Source: Trochalopteron elliotii (Eukaryota > Chordata > Aves > Passeriformes > Leiothrichidae). Taken from it: 64,000 nucleotides of DNA. A program made the position numbers and the translations under genes. This document shows, in pieces, positions 62,450-64,000 of this stretch. The stretch covers positions 186,001 through 250,000 of the forward strand of contig JANPWX010000247.1 of assembly GCA_024734555.1 (NCBI GenBank), read 5' to 3'. Numbering within the stretch: the stretch's first letter is position 1; the number at the start of each line of letters is the position of its first letter. The notes beneath the pieces are model-generated. The model had not been told where the DNA came from. It made no database searches and worked only from the letters and a program-made list of their open reading frames with translations.

Positions 62450-63341
62450 CTTCTTCCAGTTCAACATTTATTTTTCTTTTTGCCTCTCCATTCCAGAACC
62501 AGAAGAATTTTACATAAGGAAAAATATTAACTTCTTAATTAAGTCCTGTCCTTGCAACCAATGAAGCAGTAACCTACGGGCTACTGAAATCACTTTTTAA
62601 AAATTAAAAAATTAAAAAAGCCAAAAGTAAATAAAATCATATTCCACACAACAAAAGTAGTATTTTGACACTCCTGGAGAAGAAATCAGAAAATGAAAAG
62701 TCACACTGAATTTCTACAATAAACACAGTATTAACTATTCAAGTCATTAGTACACAGAAACACAAAAGCTGTGCTGAAAAACTGTTACTGTCAATTCCAA
62801 AAGGAAGCAGATTAGGATCATGGTCTGCAATATCAGAGTGTTTTTTGACTGCAACAGAAACTAAATTTAGACCCAGTTACATAAAAAATACTAATAGCCT
62901 TAACACTTTTAATCAGCATAAGAGGTTTAGAGATACACAAATGATTTGAAGTCTGTTGACTAGTTTTATACTGCTTTTGCAATATTGTGCATTAGTAAAA
63001 TCAGGGAGATTATGAAAGAAATACTAAAGCATAATAAAATTACATAAAACACAAAAAGCGGGCTATGCAGAGTGACTCCAAACATGGATATTAAGAGAAA
63101 TTTCATCAGAGTATGTCAAAAACATAACTTCTCTATAGATTCTTGCAGCATGGAAGTTAATCTAACAAGGTAATGCAACCCAAGTACCTGGCAGGTTCAG
63201 AAAATAGGTTGGACTCTATAAATGCAGAATTAACTTGTGTGATCCTACAAAGGGCAAAGAATAAAATGCTTACTATCTTCATACTGTTGCAAACTGCTGA
63301 TCCATGACTAGCACAACAGCACAAAGCAATCTGGCAGCCTT
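62450..63341 (-). other. Probable 3' UTR of the minus-strand gene
   Basis: This follows the stop codon of the putative terminal exon (63344-63342). The first canonical AATAAA on the minus strand downstream of that stop is at 62472-62467, which would give a 3' UTR of about 0.87-0.9 kb. The + strand is A-rich, so the sense strand is U-rich, as is common in vertebrate 3' UTRs. Alternative, more distal signals exist, so the end is uncertain. It depends entirely on the exon call being right. Confidence 0.35.
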
Positions 63342-63406
63342 TCAAATGCCAAGTCTGGCACGGCGACGGGCAATATGCTCCGCCAGCTGTGCAAGGCCTT
63401 CAGGAG
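63342..63406 (-). CDS. Putative last coding exon of an unidentified gene
   Basis: On the minus strand a pyrimidine-rich acceptor (ACTTTTTCTGCTGTTTTGCAG) ends at 63407. It is followed by 65 nt that are open in one phase: two bases complete a codon begun in the previous exon (N-CT, so Ser, Pro, Thr or Ala). The next residues are PEGLAQLAEHIARRRARLGI, then TGA at 63344-63342. Several CpGs in the arginine codons stand out from the CpG-poor surroundings, which suits retained coding sequence. The peptide would form a basic, amphipathic helix at the C-terminus. I do not recognise the protein. The preceding exon is not visible in 63407-64000 and probably lies outside the window. It could instead be a chance acceptor plus a short frame; the combination of signals makes coding more likely than not. 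Confidence 0.55.
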
Positions 63407-64000
63407 CTGCAAAACAGCAGAAAAAGTAATTCCCCGATGCTTTTTCAGAGTTCATTACTATGTCTTGCAGAGCACCTGCCAATAATTTAGGAAGTATTGA
63501 CTACATCATGCTCAGGGTTTTTCTCCATGAAAGTTAAAACAACCGAAGATACAATATTGCCATAATAGAAATAATTACTTGAATATGCTATACCTGTTGC
63601 CCCAGACATGTAGTAAAATTACAAAAATGAGTGGCAGTGTTATCACATCCAATACCACATTTTTTGATATATAATCCACACCATGAAAACATTTTCAGGT
63701 TCACACATCAAAGAATATGCAACAGGCATCCTAGGTAGATATAGAAACTAAATGGCTGACAGTCCTACTAAGTTTTAGTGATGATTAAGTTCTAACTATG
63801 TCCCTTTTTTTCTTTTCAAGGATTTTTCAAAATCCTCTTGTACAATTTTACTACACAATGTGAGTGTTACCACTGATAAAGACATACTGCCTTCCTGCCT
63901 CAGGTTTACTTCTGAAAAACTTTGGTAGTAACAGCTGAGATGAGCACACTATAAAACTTATACAGATGGACTTAAAATACTAAAACCCCCACACTCAGAA
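63407..64000 (-). other. Probable last intron (3' part) of the minus-strand gene
   Basis: AT-rich sequence without recognisable exon or repeat. On the minus strand it ends in a good branch-to-acceptor region at 63407-63440. This interpretation follows from the terminal exon call. Confidence 0.4.

Noticed and set aside
1..64000. tRNA genes, rRNA, CRISPR arrays, operons, insertion sequences
   Set aside because: No tRNA B-box with a matching cloverleaf context, no regularly spaced repeats and no prokaryotic gene organisation were seen.

Overview
This is a gene-poor, AT-rich stretch of vertebrate nuclear DNA, almost certainly from a bird. The main evidence is a set of truncated CR1 LINEs carrying the usual avian CR1 3' end (ATTCTATGATTCT-like). 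Two LTR copies also look like avian endogenous retrovirus families; the one at 28.9 kb resembles ERVL LTRs I recall from songbirds, but this is memory and not a search. No prokaryotic or phage gene organisation is present.

Layout: 1-2.64 kb is non-coding and visibly A-rich on the + strand. A CpG island covers about 2.80-4.45 kb and is interrupted by an 827-nt run of N (3061-3887). It is the only strong promoter-like region, and the gene it serves cannot be named because any first exon is undecidable or hidden in the gap. From 4.6 to 27.7 kb there is long non-coding sequence with one old CR1 fragment (5.94-6.14 kb) and a few short repeats.

The 27.7-36.8 kb interval is the repeat-dense part. 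It holds four CR1 copies in both orientations, a solo LTR with a 4-bp target-site duplication (28912-29537), and an older LTR remnant next to a CR1 (33.37-33.90 kb). From 36.8 to 57.2 kb the sequence is mostly featureless, with an ancient CR1 relic (45.6 kb), a compound (TAA)n(AAC)n microsatellite (46.2 kb) and a minus-strand solo LTR with a 5-bp target-site duplication (55294-55638). A GC-rich spot lies at 57.29-57.75 kb.

At the right edge, 63342-63406 on the minus strand looks like the last coding exon of a gene whose body lies beyond the window. It has a good splice acceptor, a short CpG-rich reading frame ending ARRRARLGI-stop, and a polyadenylation signal about 870 nt downstream. I could not identify the gene.

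The window therefore probably spans from a CpG-island promoter on the left to the 3' end of a minus-strand gene on the right, with introns or intergenic DNA between. Whether these belong to the same or different genes cannot be decided here. The open reading frames elsewhere look like chance frames, frames antisense to repeats, or frames created by the N run. No convincing novel biological system was found; the findings are ranked accordingly.
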